Assembly (NCBI GenBank): GCA_026627385.1
Contig: JAPNUR010000010.1
Location: 47,490 to 111,489, forward strand
DNA length: 64,000 bases
Direction of reading: 5' to 3'
From: Bacillota bacterium
GTDB taxonomy: Bacteria; Bacillota; Sulfobacillia; Sulfobacillales; Sulfobacillaceae
Of this stretch, positions 63,925 to 64,000 are shown piece by piece. Position 1 is the stretch's first letter; each line of letters begins with the position of its first letter. A program made the translations under genes and the position numbers. The notes beneath the pieces are model-generated. The model saw only the letters and a program-made list of their open reading frames with translations. It was not told where the DNA came from and did not search any database.

Positions 63925-64000
63925 TTGACGTTCTCCCCAGCGCTAAAGCGCGGGGATTCTTTCTCGCGCTAGCGAGCTACGCAGACGCGCCGGTGGGGAT
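63925..64000 (-). mobile_element. Right end of an IS200/IS605 (TnpB-type) element, cut by the window edge
   Basis: The reverse strand reads GAATCCCCGCGCTTTAGCGC then TGGGGAGAACGTCAA, the typical hairpin (CCCC-CGCT/AGCG-GGGG) and terminal CAA of IS605-type right ends, which also form the 3' part of TnpB guide RNAs. The tnpB gene would lie to the right on the same strand, outside the window. A second inverted repeat CGCGCTAGCG (63965-63974) lies further into the element. Confidence 0.6.

Overview
The window reads as chromosome of a spore-forming, moderately GC-rich Firmicute, most like a Sulfobacillus-type thermoacidophile. The support is a GerA/GerC/GerB germination operon beside a Spo0E-like phosphatase gene, two T-box leaders, pyruvate kinase carrying the extra Firmicute PEP-utiliser domain, Shine-Dalgarno-rich starts (many GTG/TTG) and tight ATGA/GTGA overlaps. 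The genus is an inference from overall character, not from a marker gene. I see no rRNA or tRNA gene, CRISPR array or prophage.

Layout. 1-4.4 kb: the start of an SDR gene, a secreted protein of unknown function, a NicO-like metal permease, and pyruvate kinase with a Crp/Fnr-type palindrome in its leader. 4.6-8.3 kb: a tungstate/molybdate ABC transporter (binding protein, permease, ATPase) co-translated with a one-component HTH/PBP regulator. 8.3-12.6 kb: an operon iclR-cupin-aminotransferase-SDR-cupin-MDR oxidoreductase with an IclR-type operator in front. Then lgt, and a decayed antitoxin/MazF-like toxin pair.

14.4-32.5 kb is a galactoside island. A lactose/galactoside ABC importer (two permeases and a binding protein, no ATPase), a GH2 and a GH42 beta-galactosidase run rightward. 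A GH36 alpha-galactosidase and a DeoR regulator, galT-galK-galE (Leloir pathway), and dgoD with a co-translated UlaG-like MBL hydrolase (oxidative galactonate route) run leftward. 32.5-34.8 kb is a gene-poor strip with a repeat-bearing coiled-coil protein and an IS110 fragment.

34.8-50.5 kb concerns nitrogen compounds and amino acids: a class II glutamine amidotransferase, a phosphodiesterase-like protein, an operon of a glutamine synthetase-like ligase, an AhpD-like protein, a Dabb protein and an APC permease, a solitary ParB-like protein, a peptide-type binding lipoprotein, an amidohydrolase plus a second GS-like ligase (a split FluG arrangement), a Ser-type T-box with an aminotransferase and serA, and proC under a Pro-type T-box. 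50.8-55 kb is germination and Spo0E. 55-64 kb holds an MFS transporter, an SPW membrane protein, malic enzyme, a lipid kinase, and leuB-ilvB-ilvE. The right edge has the typical end hairpin of an IS200/IS605 (TnpB) element.

The most striking observation is in the AhpD-like gene at 38650-39060. The frame is interrupted by a TGA exactly where the second cysteine of the catalytic CxxC belongs (CSY-TGA). The homologous reading frame continues past it and ends in a 4-nt ATGA overlap with the next gene, and the mRNA just after the UGA folds into a two-tier perfect hairpin with a bulged U and a G-first apical loop, as expected of a bacterial SECIS. This is a strong candidate for an undescribed selenoprotein in an amine/aromatic-type catabolic operon.
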